From: CASICS01 sp045564455
GTDB taxonomy: Bacteria > Pseudomonadota > Gammaproteobacteria > Magnimaribacterales > AG-339-G14
NCBI GenBank assembly: GCA_045564455.1
Contig: JBJLHG010000002.1
Coordinates: forward strand, 310,001 to 374,000
Direction: 5' to 3'
DNA: 64,000 nucleotides
The first letter of the stretch is position 1. Every line of letters begins with the position of its first letter. Position numbers and translations under genes: made by a program. A model generated the notes under the pieces. The model saw only the letters and a list, made by a program, of their open reading frames with translations, was not told the DNA's origin and ran no database searches. This document shows, piece after piece, positions 33,752-42,711 of this stretch.

Positions 33752-33780
33752 ATTCTATCGATGATTGGAAATTTTTGCAA
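33752..33780 (-). promoter_or_regulatory. Candidate sigma-70 promoter for rpsU-yqeY
   Basis: TTGCAA (33775-33780) and TAGAAT (33752-33757) are separated by exactly 17 bp on the minus strand, about 20 bp before the rpsU start. TTGCAA is self-complementary and could also serve as a -35 for tsaD on the plus strand. Confidence 0.5.
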
Positions 33781-33819
33781 AATATTTAGAAGTTAATATC
33801 TATCTGTTAAAATTTTTAA

Positions 33820-34842
33820 ATGTTGATATTAGGAATAGAGACTTCTTGCGACGAGACAGGGATAGCCTTATATGATGGAAAAAAACAAAAAATAGTTTTT
33901 GAGGCTTTGTATAGTCAAGCGGATCAACATAGTCTCTATGGAGGCGTTGTGCCTGAATTAGCTGCCCGAGATCATGTGAATAGACTTTTACCATTGTTAC
34001 AGAATGAAATATTTTCAAGAGATATAAATTTAAAAAATATAGATGCAATTGCCTATACAAAAGGTCCTGGCCTCAGAGGACCTTTATTAGTTGGAGCAGC
34101 TTTTTCTAAAGCCTTAGCATTCGCTTTAGAAATCCCTACATTACCTATTCACCACATGGAGGCTCATTTGATAATGGCTAAATTTGATGCACCCGAATTA
34201 AAATATCCGTTTATGAGTCTCTTAGTTTCAGGAGGGCATTCCTTGTTAGCGAAAGTTGAATCTCCTGGAAAATATGAAATTATTGGAGAATCAATTGATG
34301 ATGCAGTAGGGGAAGCTTTTGACAAAACAGCAAAACTTTTAGGTCTGAAATATCCTGGAGGCCCGGAAATTGAAAAAATTGCAAAAAAAGGAAAATTATC
34401 AGAATTAGCTTTTCCAAGACCTATGATGAATTCAAAAGATTTAAATTTTAGTTTTAGCGGTCTCAAAACAGCGGTTTTATATGAAGTTAGGCGTCAGCAG
34501 GAGACTAATTCATTGAATGATCAAAAAATAGCAGACATAGCTTTAGCTTTTCAAGATGCAGCAATTGATTGTTTGGTAGAGAAATCTTTGAAGGCTATGT
34601 TGCAAGAAAATTGCGACCAGTTGGTTTTGTCCGGAGGGGTAGCAGCAAACTCAGCGTTGAGAAAAAAATTTAAGATCAGATTAAAAGATAATCAAGATAT
34701 ATTTTATCCAGATATGGCTCATTGCACGGATAATGGAGTTATGATTGCTTTCACAGGTTTTGAAAAATTAAATTTTAAAAATGAAGAGCACAAAATTTTG
34801 GTAAATCCACGATGGAACTTAGAGGACTTAAATGAAAGATAG
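33820..34842 (+). CDS. tsaD: tRNA threonylcarbamoyladenosine (t6A37) transferase TsaD
   Basis: 340 residues. It transfers the threonylcarbamoyl group to A37 of ANN-decoding tRNAs, together with TsaB and TsaE. LGIETSCDETGIALYD, the metal-binding HHMEAHL, VSGGHSLL and the C-terminal CTDNGVMIAF are diagnostic. It is divergent from rpsU and overlaps folB by 11 bp. Confidence 0.97.
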   Translation: MLILGIETSCDETGIALYDGKKQKIVFEALYSQADQHSLYGGVVPELAARDHVNRLLPLLQNEIFSRDINLKNIDAIAYTKGPGLRGPLLVGAAFSKALAFALEIPTLPIHHMEAHLIMAKFDAPELKYPFMSLLVSGGHSLLAKVESPGKYEIIGESIDDAVGEAFDKTAKLLGLKYPGGPEIEKIAKKGKLSELAFPRPMMNSKDLNFSFSGLKTAVLYEVRRQQETNSLNDQKIADIALAFQDAAIDCLVEKSLKAMLQENCDQLVLSGGVAANSALRKKFKIRLKDNQDIFYPDMAHCTDNGVMIAFTGFEKLNFKNEEHKILVNPRWNLEDLNER

Positions 34843-35185
34843 AGTTTTTATAGAAGATCTTAAAATTGAAACTATTATTGGAATATTTGGCTGGGAAAGA
34901 GAGGTTAAACAGGAAGTCAATATCAGTTTAGAAATGGAATTTAATATTGATAAAGCCGGAAAAACAGATCAAATTGAAGATGCTCTGGATTATAAAAAAA
35001 TTGGTAAAGCTGTTATTGCTTTAGTAGAGAAATCATCTTTCTTCTTGGTTGAAAAAATGGCTACTGAAGTAGCTAAACTAGTTTTAAAAAATAAGAAAAT
35101 AGATTCTGTTATGGTAACGGCATCCAAGCCTGGAGCCTTAAGGGGCTCAAAATCTGTGGGAGTTAAAATATTTAGAGAAAATTAA
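34832..35185 (+). CDS. folB: Dihydroneopterin aldolase FolB
   Basis: 117 residues. It splits dihydroneopterin to hydroxymethyl-dihydropterin in folate synthesis. VFIEDLKIETIIGIFGWEREVKQEV, the DALDYKKI segment, and SFFLVEKMATEVAKL carry the family residues, including the catalytic Lys region near KPGALRGSKSVGV. It overlaps tsaD and is followed after 2 bp by folK. Confidence 0.95.
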   Translation: MKDRVFIEDLKIETIIGIFGWEREVKQEVNISLEMEFNIDKAGKTDQIEDALDYKKIGKAVIALVEKSSFFLVEKMATEVAKLVLKNKKIDSVMVTASKPGALRGSKSVGVKIFREN

Positions 35186-35187
35186 AT

Positions 35188-35664
35188 ATGGATATTTCGA
35201 TTAGTTTGGGTAGCAATATTGAACCGTTTTCAAATATAAAAATAGCTGAAGATAATATTTCTGAAAATTTTACCATTTTAAAATCTTCAAATTTATATTT
35301 GAGCGATGCAGAAGGCTTTGAAGGTAACTCATTTATAAATCAAGTTATTCTTTGTGAAACTCATCTTCCGTTCATGGATGTTATTCAACTTCTTAAAAAA
35401 ATAGAAAAAAAATTAGGCAGAAGAAAAACTAAAGAAAAGTTTTCAGATAGAAAGATTGATTTAGATCTTTTAACTTATGGAGATTTAGTTTTCAAAGATG
35501 ATAGATATGAGATCCCTCATAAAGATATTGAAGAATATGCTTTTGTCTTGGTTCCGCTTGTAGAGGTTATGCCAGATAAAACTCATCCAAAATTGCAATT
35601 GAGCTTCAAAAATTTGTTAGCAAAGAAAAGTAATTTTTCGGAAAAAGTAAAAAAATTAGATTAA
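35188..35664 (+). CDS. folK: Hydroxymethyl-dihydropterin pyrophosphokinase FolK
   Basis: 158 residues. It is the folate step after FolB. ISLGSNIEP at the start, FINQVILCET, and KIEKKLGRRKTKEKFSDRKIDLDLLTYG with the ATP- and Mg-binding residues identify it; IPHKDIEEYAFVLVPL follows. Its stop overlaps the convergent MFS transporter by 4 bp. Confidence 0.96.
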   Translation: MDISISLGSNIEPFSNIKIAEDNISENFTILKSSNLYLSDAEGFEGNSFINQVILCETHLPFMDVIQLLKKIEKKLGRRKTKEKFSDRKIDLDLLTYGDLVFKDDRYEIPHKDIEEYAFVLVPLVEVMPDKTHPKLQLSFKNLLAKKSNFSEKVKKLD

Positions 35665-37247
35665 CAGATCTCTCCCAAAGCTCTAGCTCTTTCATATTTT
35701 CCAGATTCTTCACTTGGAAGATATTTCATAGCAATAAGCAATAGAATAAGGCTTAAAATAAAGACTACACAAAGAACTGAAAGAGACAGGCCTAAAGCTT
35801 CAGCAGTTGTGCTTCCTTGCATAACGAATACATCTGCTACTTTTCCTGCTGTATATGGACCTAATGCTAGTCCAACTACGGAAGCCATTAAAATAAAAAA
35901 CGCTGACGCCATCCCTCTCATTCTCGGTAACACAAGATCCACAGCAGTAGCTACACATAAACCTACATAAAAAGTAGAAACAAATGACCAAGTGATGTGA
36001 TAAATATAAAATTCTATAATCGAATTAGCTTGAAACTGTAAAATTAGTGATATTGGCGCAGTGATCACTGAAATGATTCCCACAACTATTCTTCCATTAA
36101 TTAAAAACTTTCTCAAATAATCTGATAAAAGACCACCAAATAATAATCCCAAGAAACCGGCTATTGCACTTTGAAGGCCGAGATTTCTTCCGGCTATGGT
36201 TTTAGAAACATCAAAAGTTTCCATAAAATAAGTTGGTAAGAATGCACTGGTGGCATATCCTATAAAACTGAATAGAGGGAAAGCAATCATTATCAAAACC
36301 ATAGTTTTTGATTTGAAAACTATTTGATATGAAACAGGATCTTTTATTTTTACATTTTGTATCCAGCTAAAAAGAGCATACATTCCCAGTCCAAATGCAG
36401 ACCATTGAAGCCAGTCAGAAGTTAAAAATCCCATAAGCGCTATCAATCCTAAAATTCCTAATTTAAATAAAATTTGAATATATATTTCTTTTGATGCAGA
36501 TTTATTTTTTATTAAATTGATTATTGAAACTATTGGAATAATGCCAGCAAGTAAAATTCCTGCTTCTTTAAATGGCTTATCAACTTTTTTAATAGCTATT
36601 TCTTCAGTATGACCTCTTTGAGGTTCTTTAATTGTTAAAACAAGTAATGCCACTATCAATCCTGGGAGACCAACTGATATGAATGCTACTTGCCAACCAA
36701 CCAAATCAAAAGGTGCAAGTTCTCTTAATGGATAGGTATTATTCCAAGAATCAGCAATCCATCCACCTAAAAAGATACCAATTCCCCCTCCGATATATAT
36801 CCCGCTTGCATAAATTGAATAAACAGTAGTCTTAACTTTTTCAGAAAAATAATCTGCTAATAAAGAATAAGCAGCTGGACTAGCACTTGATTCTCCAACT
36901 CCAACACCAACTCTACAAACCGCAAGACCTATGAATCCTTTAGCAAGTCCTGATGCGGCTGTCATTAAACTCCACAAACCTACTCCTATGGAAATTAATT
37001 TTGTTCTATTCCATGAATCAGCCAGTTTTGCCAATGGAATGCCCATGATTGCATAAAAAATTGCAAACGCAGTTCCATAAAGAAAGCCTAAATCACTTAA
37101 AGAAATCCCTAAATCTGCCTGGATATCTGGTGCTAAAATGGCAATAATTTGTCTATCTAAAAAATTAAAAATATAAACAACTAATAATAACGATAGAACA
37201 TAGAAAGAATAAGGACTATCAAGCTTTGGTTTGAATTCTGAATTCAT
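35661..37247 (-). CDS. MFS transporter, spinster-like
   Basis: 528 residues, about 12 membrane segments with a longer soluble insert in the middle (about 215-300, itself partly hydrophobic). The N-half carries FLDRQIIAILAPDIQADLGIS, YAIMGIPLAKLADSWNR and VGVGESSASPAAYSLLADYF, typical of the spinster-type MFS branch found in many marine bacteria. Substrate unknown. It is 3 bp downstream of the MaoC gene and probably in the same operon as the hot-dog and kinase genes, so a lipid, sterol or aromatic acid is possible. Confidence 0.88.
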   Translation of the reverse strand: MNSEFKPKLDSPYSFYVLSLLLVVYIFNFLDRQIIAILAPDIQADLGISLSDLGFLYGTAFAIFYAIMGIPLAKLADSWNRTKLISIGVGLWSLMTAASGLAKGFIGLAVCRVGVGVGESSASPAAYSLLADYFSEKVKTTVYSIYASGIYIGGGIGIFLGGWIADSWNNTYPLRELAPFDLVGWQVAFISVGLPGLIVALLVLTIKEPQRGHTEEIAIKKVDKPFKEAGILLAGIIPIVSIINLIKNKSASKEIYIQILFKLGILGLIALMGFLTSDWLQWSAFGLGMYALFSWIQNVKIKDPVSYQIVFKSKTMVLIMIAFPLFSFIGYATSAFLPTYFMETFDVSKTIAGRNLGLQSAIAGFLGLLFGGLLSDYLRKFLINGRIVVGIISVITAPISLILQFQANSIIEFYIYHITWSFVSTFYVGLCVATAVDLVLPRMRGMASAFFILMASVVGLALGPYTAGKVADVFVMQGSTTAEALGLSLSVLCVVFILSLILLLIAMKYLPSEESGKYERARALGEIC

Positions 37248-37250
37248 TTT

Positions 37251-37667
37251 CTATCCTATGAGGGCAGAGGCACTGCCCGTTATAACTGAAATTTTATTTT
37301 GATTTTCTGTTGTCACATCTAAAGTCACTAATGCTTTATTAGATTCAATTTTAATATCACTGATTACAGCTTTTGTAATTAAAGTATCTCCAGGCCAAAC
37401 TTGGTTAGTAAATCTAACTCCAAAATTTTTTAAATTGCCATCTCCTACTAAATTAGTAAGCATTTTACCTGTAAGCCCCATAGTCAACATCCCATGAGCA
37501 AATACTGAAGGGTATCCTACTGCTTCCTTGGCAAAAACTTCATCAGTATGAATTGGATTATAATCTCCAGAGGCTCCTGCATATTGAACGATTTGAGTTC
37601 TAGTCAAGTCTCTAACCACTTCTTCAGAAAACTCATCTCCAACAGATATTTTATTCTTATCCAGCAT
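37251..37667 (-). CDS. MaoC-like hot-dog dehydratase
   Basis: 138 residues. The hydratase-2 motif region YAGASGDYNPIHTDEVFAKE with the catalytic Asp and His, FAHGMLTMGLTGKML, and WPGDTLITKAV are present. Such proteins hydrate enoyl-CoA thioesters. It lies beside a FAS1-type dehydratase partner, together forming a two-gene version of a larger hydratase. Native substrate not known. Confidence 0.88.
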   Translation of the reverse strand: MLDKNKISVGDEFSEEVVRDLTRTQIVQYAGASGDYNPIHTDEVFAKEAVGYPSVFAHGMLTMGLTGKMLTNLVGDGNLKNFGVRFTNQVWPGDTLITKAVISDIKIESNKALVTLDVTTENQNKISVITGSASALIG

Positions 37668-37677
37668 TTATTACCTC

Positions 37678-38178
37678 TTAATTTTCAACTGTTTTTTCAG
37701 TAACTACGCCAACAGATCTGGCAGTAACTACCAATTCACCTTCTTTATTTCTGAACTCAGTTATTGATTCACTGAACTTTAAAAGCCCAGCTCTCTTACT
37801 TTGCTTCTCCCATTTTTCTCCAGCAATAGACAAAGGAATTAAAACATCACCGGGATGAATAGGTAGATGATATTCAAAGTGTTGCTCAGCATGAAGAATA
37901 TTATTGTTATTAGATGATTCTTCTTTAGAGCTTTGTTTTGACTTTAAAGCCCCAGAAGCTTCTTTTCCTGAACCAAACCATGGTTCACCTATTTTAGGTC
38001 TTAAAAAATAGTCAGGGTCAAATTGAGCGCCTGATTGAGTAAACGTTGGCGGAGCAATAATATTTTTATTATTGTCAGAAGAATAGTCCTCTTCATAATA
38101 TATTGGATTTTTGTCCCCAATAGCTCTAGCAAACATCATGATATGACCTTTTTCAACAGGCATACTTTTTTTACTCAT
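37678..38178 (-). CDS. FAS1-like / MaoC N-terminal dehydratase domain protein
   Basis: 166 residues. FARAIGDKNPIYYEED, IIAPPTFTQSGAQFDP, HAEQHFEYHLPIHPGDVL and a terminal ESITEFRNKEGELVVTARS place it with the FAS1-type (R)-hydratase N-terminal hot-dog domain, which usually lacks the catalytic dyad and pairs with a MaoC protein such as the one encoded 10 bp downstream. Probably the structural half of an enoyl-CoA hydratase. Confidence 0.85.
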   Translation of the reverse strand: MSKKSMPVEKGHIMMFARAIGDKNPIYYEEDYSSDNNKNIIAPPTFTQSGAQFDPDYFLRPKIGEPWFGSGKEASGALKSKQSSKEESSNNNNILHAEQHFEYHLPIHPGDVLIPLSIAGEKWEKQSKRAGLLKFSESITEFRNKEGELVVTARSVGVVTEKTVEN

Positions 38179-38203
38179 TTCTTTCCCTCTTTATTTTTAA
38201 TTT

Positions 38204-39256
38204 TTATTGCTGGACTAAAGTCCATCCAAAATCTGACAAAGCTATAGTCTGATCGAAAAATGATTCTGCATTTTTACCCGCTGCAGTTCCATCTCTCACT
38301 CTGCCAGTAATACCTTGGCATATAGCTGCAAGTTTGAACATACTAAATCCCATATAAGTATTCCATTCATCATCGCTAATACTAAATTCTGAATTTTTCA
38401 TATACATTTCTACGTATTCTTTAAGAATGGGAATTTTTAACTCCTTGCAATTATTTTCATCAGTTAAAATTGGGTTCATGAAATACTGAAGGCAGTGATA
38501 ACTAAAATCAGCAATTGGATCACCTAGAGTAGATAATTCCCAATCCAAAATTGAAGCTACTTCATTATCTTCTGTATTTATAATTACATTTGAAAGGCTG
38601 AAATCACCATGAACAAGTCTAGTTGGCTTTTCTGAGGGTAAATTGTCAGGAAGCCATTCAATTAAATTATTCATAGATGGAATATCTTCTGTTTCTGAAT
38701 CTCTATATTGCTTAGTCCATCTAGAAACTTGGCGGGCTACATAGTTTCCTGGTCTGCCAAAATCTTTTAACCCTATTGAGAATGGATCGATTGCATGTAA
38801 TTTTGAAATTGTTTTATTCATGGATGAATAGATTTCATATCTATCGTTTTCAGTTCCATGAGGAATATGTGATTCCCAAATAACAGCTCCATCTATGTAT
38901 TCCATTACAAAAAACTCAGTACCTAATATTGATTCATCTTGACAATGCAAATATGCTTTAGGGACAGGGACGTCTGTATTATTTAGCGCGGAAATAACTT
39001 TAAATTCTCTATCAACTGCATGAGCAGTCTTAAGAAGCATTCCAGGCGGCTTTTTTCTTAAAACATAAGAGTTTTCATTGGTTTTTAGAAAATAAGTTGG
39101 ATTAGATTGTCCTCCAATAAATTCTTCTATTATGAGAGGCCCTTCAAAATCAGGAATATTCTTTTCTAAATAAGGGGTAAGTTCTTTTGAATCAATAAAA
39201 TGCTTTTCTGACATCTTTTTAGTTCCATTAAAATCACTTTCAAATTTTTTAATCAT
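38204..39256 (-). CDS. APH-like phosphotransferase (acyl-CoA dehydrogenase-associated type)
   Basis: 350 residues (an ATG at 39214 gives 336 and is equally likely). Kinase-like fold: FIGGQSNPTYFLKTN, YVLRKKPPG, then FFVMEYIDG, the catalytic loop LVHGDFSLSNVI and the metal Asp in SILDWELSTLGDPIAD. These match the kinase family often fused or linked to acyl-CoA dehydrogenases (ACAD10/11-like), which phosphorylates 4-hydroxyacyl-CoA. It is upstream of two hydratase genes on the same strand, consistent with acyl-CoA breakdown. Substrate is inferred. Confidence 0.87.
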   Translation of the reverse strand: MIKKFESDFNGTKKMSEKHFIDSKELTPYLEKNIPDFEGPLIIEEFIGGQSNPTYFLKTNENSYVLRKKPPGMLLKTAHAVDREFKVISALNNTDVPVPKAYLHCQDESILGTEFFVMEYIDGAVIWESHIPHGTENDRYEIYSSMNKTISKLHAIDPFSIGLKDFGRPGNYVARQVSRWTKQYRDSETEDIPSMNNLIEWLPDNLPSEKPTRLVHGDFSLSNVIINTEDNEVASILDWELSTLGDPIADFSYHCLQYFMNPILTDENNCKELKIPILKEYVEMYMKNSEFSISDDEWNTYMGFSMFKLAAICQGITGRVRDGTAAGKNAESFFDQTIALSDFGWTLVQQ

Positions 39257-39325
39257 TTTCTATTCGGTTATTGATGTAGCTTACTTTATCAAATGAGTAG
39301 CGACTATCAATTCTTAAAATTCTTC

Positions 39326-40045
39326 TTAATCGAGAGACCTCCCCCCGTCAACTCTTAAAATTTGCCCAGTTATGTAGGAATTTTGGGACAGGTGCAATAC
39401 AGCTGAAGCAATATCTTTTTCAGTTCCAAGTCTTCCGAGCGGGATTTGGTTAAGAAGTTCGTCTTCATCAGTTGATCCATCAGAAGGAAGAAGAATAGCT
39501 CCAGGAGCGACTCCATTAACTCTTATTCTTGGAGCAAGTTCTTTTGCTAGAGACCTTGTTAAGGTTTCCAAGCCGCCTTTGGCTGTTGAATAAATTGTGT
39601 ATTTTTTCATACCTCTTATAACCATAGCATCAGTTATGTTAATAATAGTGCCTAAATTTTTATCTAAATTATTTTTTAGCAATTCAGAAATGAGATAAGG
39701 GCCTCTTAAATTTGAATTGTGTAAAGTTTCCCAGTCCTTGCTAGAACTATCTCCTAAAGAAGTTGCGTAAAATGCTGATGCATTATTTATCAACACATCT
39801 ATGGAAGGATAAAGATTATTAATATTATCAATAAAGGTTTGATAATTATGAATATCGTTTAAATCAAATTTAATTATTTTGCAGGACCCATTCCTGATGC
39901 TATTTAGTTCATCAGATAACTTTTTTGCTTCATTTTCTGAAGAATTATAATGACAAATAATATTAAACCCCTTTTTATGAAAGGTTTCACATATTTCTCT
40001 ACCAATTCTTATTGCGCCACCTGTAACTAGTATCGTTTTATTCAT
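39326..40045 (-). CDS. SDR oxidoreductase, pteridine reductase-like
   Basis: 239 residues. TGGAIRIGREICETF resembles the TGxxxRIG motif of pteridine reductases and FolM rather than the ordinary TGxxxGIG. NNASAFY, the catalytic YSTAKGGLETLTRSLA and VAPGAILLP follow. It may reduce dihydro- or quinonoid pterins, or another NADPH-dependent substrate. It overlaps cca by 4 bp and lies in the same unit. Confidence 0.85.
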   Translation of the reverse strand: MNKTILVTGGAIRIGREICETFHKKGFNIICHYNSSENEAKKLSDELNSIRNGSCKIIKFDLNDIHNYQTFIDNINNLYPSIDVLINNASAFYATSLGDSSSKDWETLHNSNLRGPYLISELLKNNLDKNLGTIINITDAMVIRGMKKYTIYSTAKGGLETLTRSLAKELAPRIRVNGVAPGAILLPSDGSTDEDELLNQIPLGRLGTEKDIASAVLHLSQNSYITGQILRVDGGRSLD

Positions 40046-41100
40046 TTTAAGTACTCTTCAATTTTTAAAAGCCTTTCTTTGTAGATTTTTTCTTTGATTT
40101 CTATGCCGTTATTAAGATTATTTATTTCTGGTTTTAATTTATGTAAATCATTTATTAAGGAATTCCATTCTATTTTTAAATCTATCCTTTCATTCAAACT
40201 AAAAATAAAATCTATTACTTTCAGAGCATGATTTAAATCTCTAAACGTATTAATTTTCATTAATCCTTCAAGTATATTTTTGGCGGAAATTTTTCCATTT
40301 AAAGACTTTTTAAACTCTTGAGAAGACTTTAAAAAATTTTTAAATTTATTTGGAATAGGAAGGTCTTCTAAACTTCTATTATTAAAATTTAGAGCAGCCC
40401 ATTTTAGTTCTTTGTCATCGAAAATTTTCTCAATTTTTTCTAGTCGCCCGATAGATTCTTCAAAATTATCCTTTAATTCAGGAAAAGTAGATAGAGCATT
40501 AACTTCATTTAATATTTTAAAATATTCACTAGAATTTTTATAACCTAAGCTTTTTTCAGTTTCTTTCCATATTCTTTCAAAAGAAAGCGCTTCCAATTCT
40601 TTAGATTCTGAAATAGAGGTCATTAATCCTAAAGTTCCCTCATCAATTGTAAAATCAAAAACTTTTAGTTTTGTAGCAAACCTGGCAACTCTATAAACTC
40701 TTAAAGGATCTTCAATAAAAGCATTAGAAACATGTTTTATTATTTTTCTTTTTATATCTTCTTGGCCTCCAAAAGGATCAATGAAGTTTCCTTCAGAATC
40801 CTTAGCAATGGCATTTATCGTTATATCTCTCCTATATAAATCCTCTTCAAGGGTAACTGTTTCTTGAGTTTCAAAGCTAAAGCCTTTATGACCAGGTAAT
40901 ATTTTTTTTTCTCTTCTAGCTAGGGCATATTCTTCTTTGCTTTTAGGATGAAGATATACAGGAAAATCTTTTCCTACGGATTTAAACCCTTTCTCTATCA
41001 TTGATTTGTCTGTTTCTCCTACTACAACCCAGTCTTTTTCTTCTACTTTTAAACCAAGTAAATTATCTCTGACAGCACCGCCTACCAAGTAGAATTTCAT
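40042..41100 (-). CDS. cca: tRNA nucleotidyltransferase (CCA-adding), no HD domain
   Basis: 352 residues, class II. It repairs or adds CCA at tRNA 3' ends. YLVGGAVRDNLLG, the metal pair region EKDWVVVG, and the RRDITINAIA and IEDPLRVYRVARFATKL motifs are clear. E. coli Cca has about 412 residues and a C-terminal HD phosphohydrolase domain; this one ends before that domain. It overlaps apaH and the SDR by 4 bp each. tRNA-Phe in this window encodes its CCA, so repair may be the main job. Confidence 0.95.
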   Translation of the reverse strand: MKFYLVGGAVRDNLLGLKVEEKDWVVVGETDKSMIEKGFKSVGKDFPVYLHPKSKEEYALARREKKILPGHKGFSFETQETVTLEEDLYRRDITINAIAKDSEGNFIDPFGGQEDIKRKIIKHVSNAFIEDPLRVYRVARFATKLKVFDFTIDEGTLGLMTSISESKELEALSFERIWKETEKSLGYKNSSEYFKILNEVNALSTFPELKDNFEESIGRLEKIEKIFDDKELKWAALNFNNRSLEDLPIPNKFKNFLKSSQEFKKSLNGKISAKNILEGLMKINTFRDLNHALKVIDFIFSLNERIDLKIEWNSLINDLHKLKPEINNLNNGIEIKEKIYKERLLKIEEYLK

Positions 41101-41930
41101 TTTTTTATTTTTTTTATGTAATATTTTTTATTATCTTCTAGTCTCATTATTGTCAGTTTCCCCCCCCATACACAACCTGAATCTAGTCCTATTATATTAG
41201 TTAACTTAGTATGCCCATTCAACGCTGCCCAATGTCCAAATATAATTTGAACATCTTTTGATAAAGACTTTGAATAAAATTTAAACCAAGCTTCATATTC
41301 TTTCGGAACACTCTCTATCCCTCCTTTGAAAGAAAAGTCTATTTCCCCATTTTTTTTCCCAATTCGTAACCTTGTCAAAGCATTAGCAAAAAAAATTCTC
41401 TTCTCCGCACTGGTCAAACTTTCTTCATATTTTTTTGGACATTTTGAAAATAATTTATTTAAATTTTTTTTTGGATTTTTCATAATAAATTTTTGGAATT
41501 TATTATTTAAATTTAAACATTTTTTTATGCTTAGATTTGAAGGAATCCCAGCATGTATCATTGCAACCTTTTTTAATCCAATTTCAGTTTTAATTTTTTT
41601 TACAAAAATTAAGGGTTGCTCAAGAAGGTAATTTGCATAAACCTCGCAATCTCTAGATTCAAAAAGTTTTTCCAAAGTATCGGTTTTTGAAGATTTTCTG
41701 CCGGAATAAAAACAAGATAAAAAATGCAAATCGTGATTTCCTAAAACTACATGAATTCTATCCTTTGTCTTGTGAATATATTTCAAGAGCTTCAATGAGT
41801 CAGGACCTCTATTTATTAAATCTCCCGCTAACCATAAATAATCTTCTTTGGGATTGAATTTAATTTTTTCCAAAGCTGCTTCAAATTCATCAAAGCAACC
41901 TTGAATATCCCCAAAAGCATAATTAGCCAT
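41097..41930 (-). CDS. apaH: Diadenosine tetraphosphatase ApaH
   Basis: 277 residues. It hydrolyses Ap4A to two ADP and can also decap NpnN-capped RNA. Metallophosphatase motifs are GDIQGCFDEFEAAL, WLAGDLINRGPDSL and LGNHDLHFLS; a late FGHWAALNG adds the last histidine. It overlaps rsmA by 8 bp; apaG, usually between rsmA and apaH, is missing. Confidence 0.96.
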   Translation of the reverse strand: MANYAFGDIQGCFDEFEAALEKIKFNPKEDYLWLAGDLINRGPDSLKLLKYIHKTKDRIHVVLGNHDLHFLSCFYSGRKSSKTDTLEKLFESRDCEVYANYLLEQPLIFVKKIKTEIGLKKVAMIHAGIPSNLSIKKCLNLNNKFQKFIMKNPKKNLNKLFSKCPKKYEESLTSAEKRIFFANALTRLRIGKKNGEIDFSFKGGIESVPKEYEAWFKFYSKSLSKDVQIIFGHWAALNGHTKLTNIIGLDSGCVWGGKLTIMRLEDNKKYYIKKIKK

Positions 41931-42711
41931 TCTTCTGTTTTAATCTAGCAAGATCAATGAACTGTTGGATATTCATTTGATCGGGTCTTAAGTTTAAGTC
42001 TAAATCTATTTCATTTAAATCCTTGTCTGAATATATTTCTCTTAACGTTTTAGCTACTTTTTTTCTTTTTTTATTGAACAGTTTTGGAAGAATTTTTTTT
42101 AAATTTTTTAATTCTTCTATTTTATTTTCTCTTATTTTCGGAATAAATCTCACAAAAGAACTATCAACCCTCGGGATCGGCTCAAAAAAATTTCTTTCAA
42201 CTTCGCTTAAGATCTCTACTTTGCATAAATATTTACACATCACGCTTAATTTTCCGTAAGAATTTGTTGTTTCATCTCCAGCGCATCGTTCTGCAAATTC
42301 TTTTTGAAACATAAAATGCATATCTTTAATCATTTCAATCTGATCAAAGCACCATTCAAGAATTGGGCTAGATAAGTTATATGGCAAATTACCTATTAAT
42401 CTTATGGGATTCGATACATCTGCAAATTCTTTTAAATCAATATCAAGAATATCTTTATTAATAATTTTAAAATTGCTCTCATTAGAAAATTTACTCTCCA
42501 AATTATCAATCAAATCTTTATCTAGCTCTACAGCCACATATCGCCTTGGCTTTTTATACAGATAATTGGTAAGACCTCCAATGCCTGGTCCAATTTCTAG
42601 GAAAAAATCATCTTTTGAAGCATTTATATAATTTGCTAATTTATCTAAAAGCACCGCATCAGAAAGAAAGTTTTGTCCAAACCTCTTTTTAGGAAGATGG
42701 TTTTTAATCAT
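41923..42711 (-). CDS. rsmA: 16S rRNA A1518/A1519 dimethyltransferase RsmA (KsgA)
   Basis: 262 residues. It dimethylates the two adjacent adenines in helix 45 late in 30S assembly. KKRFGQNFLSD, the SAM loop EIGPGIGGLTNYL, VAVELDKDL and the catalytic NLPYNLSSPIL are intact. It overlaps pdxA by 8 bp in the lptD-surA-pdxA-rsmA-apaH series. Confidence 0.97.
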   Translation of the reverse strand: MIKNHLPKKRFGQNFLSDAVLLDKLANYINASKDDFFLEIGPGIGGLTNYLYKKPRRYVAVELDKDLIDNLESKFSNESNFKIINKDILDIDLKEFADVSNPIRLIGNLPYNLSSPILEWCFDQIEMIKDMHFMFQKEFAERCAGDETTNSYGKLSVMCKYLCKVEILSEVERNFFEPIPRVDSSFVRFIPKIRENKIEELKNLKKILPKLFNKKRKKVAKTLREIYSDKDLNEIDLDLNLRPDQMNIQQFIDLARLKQKNG

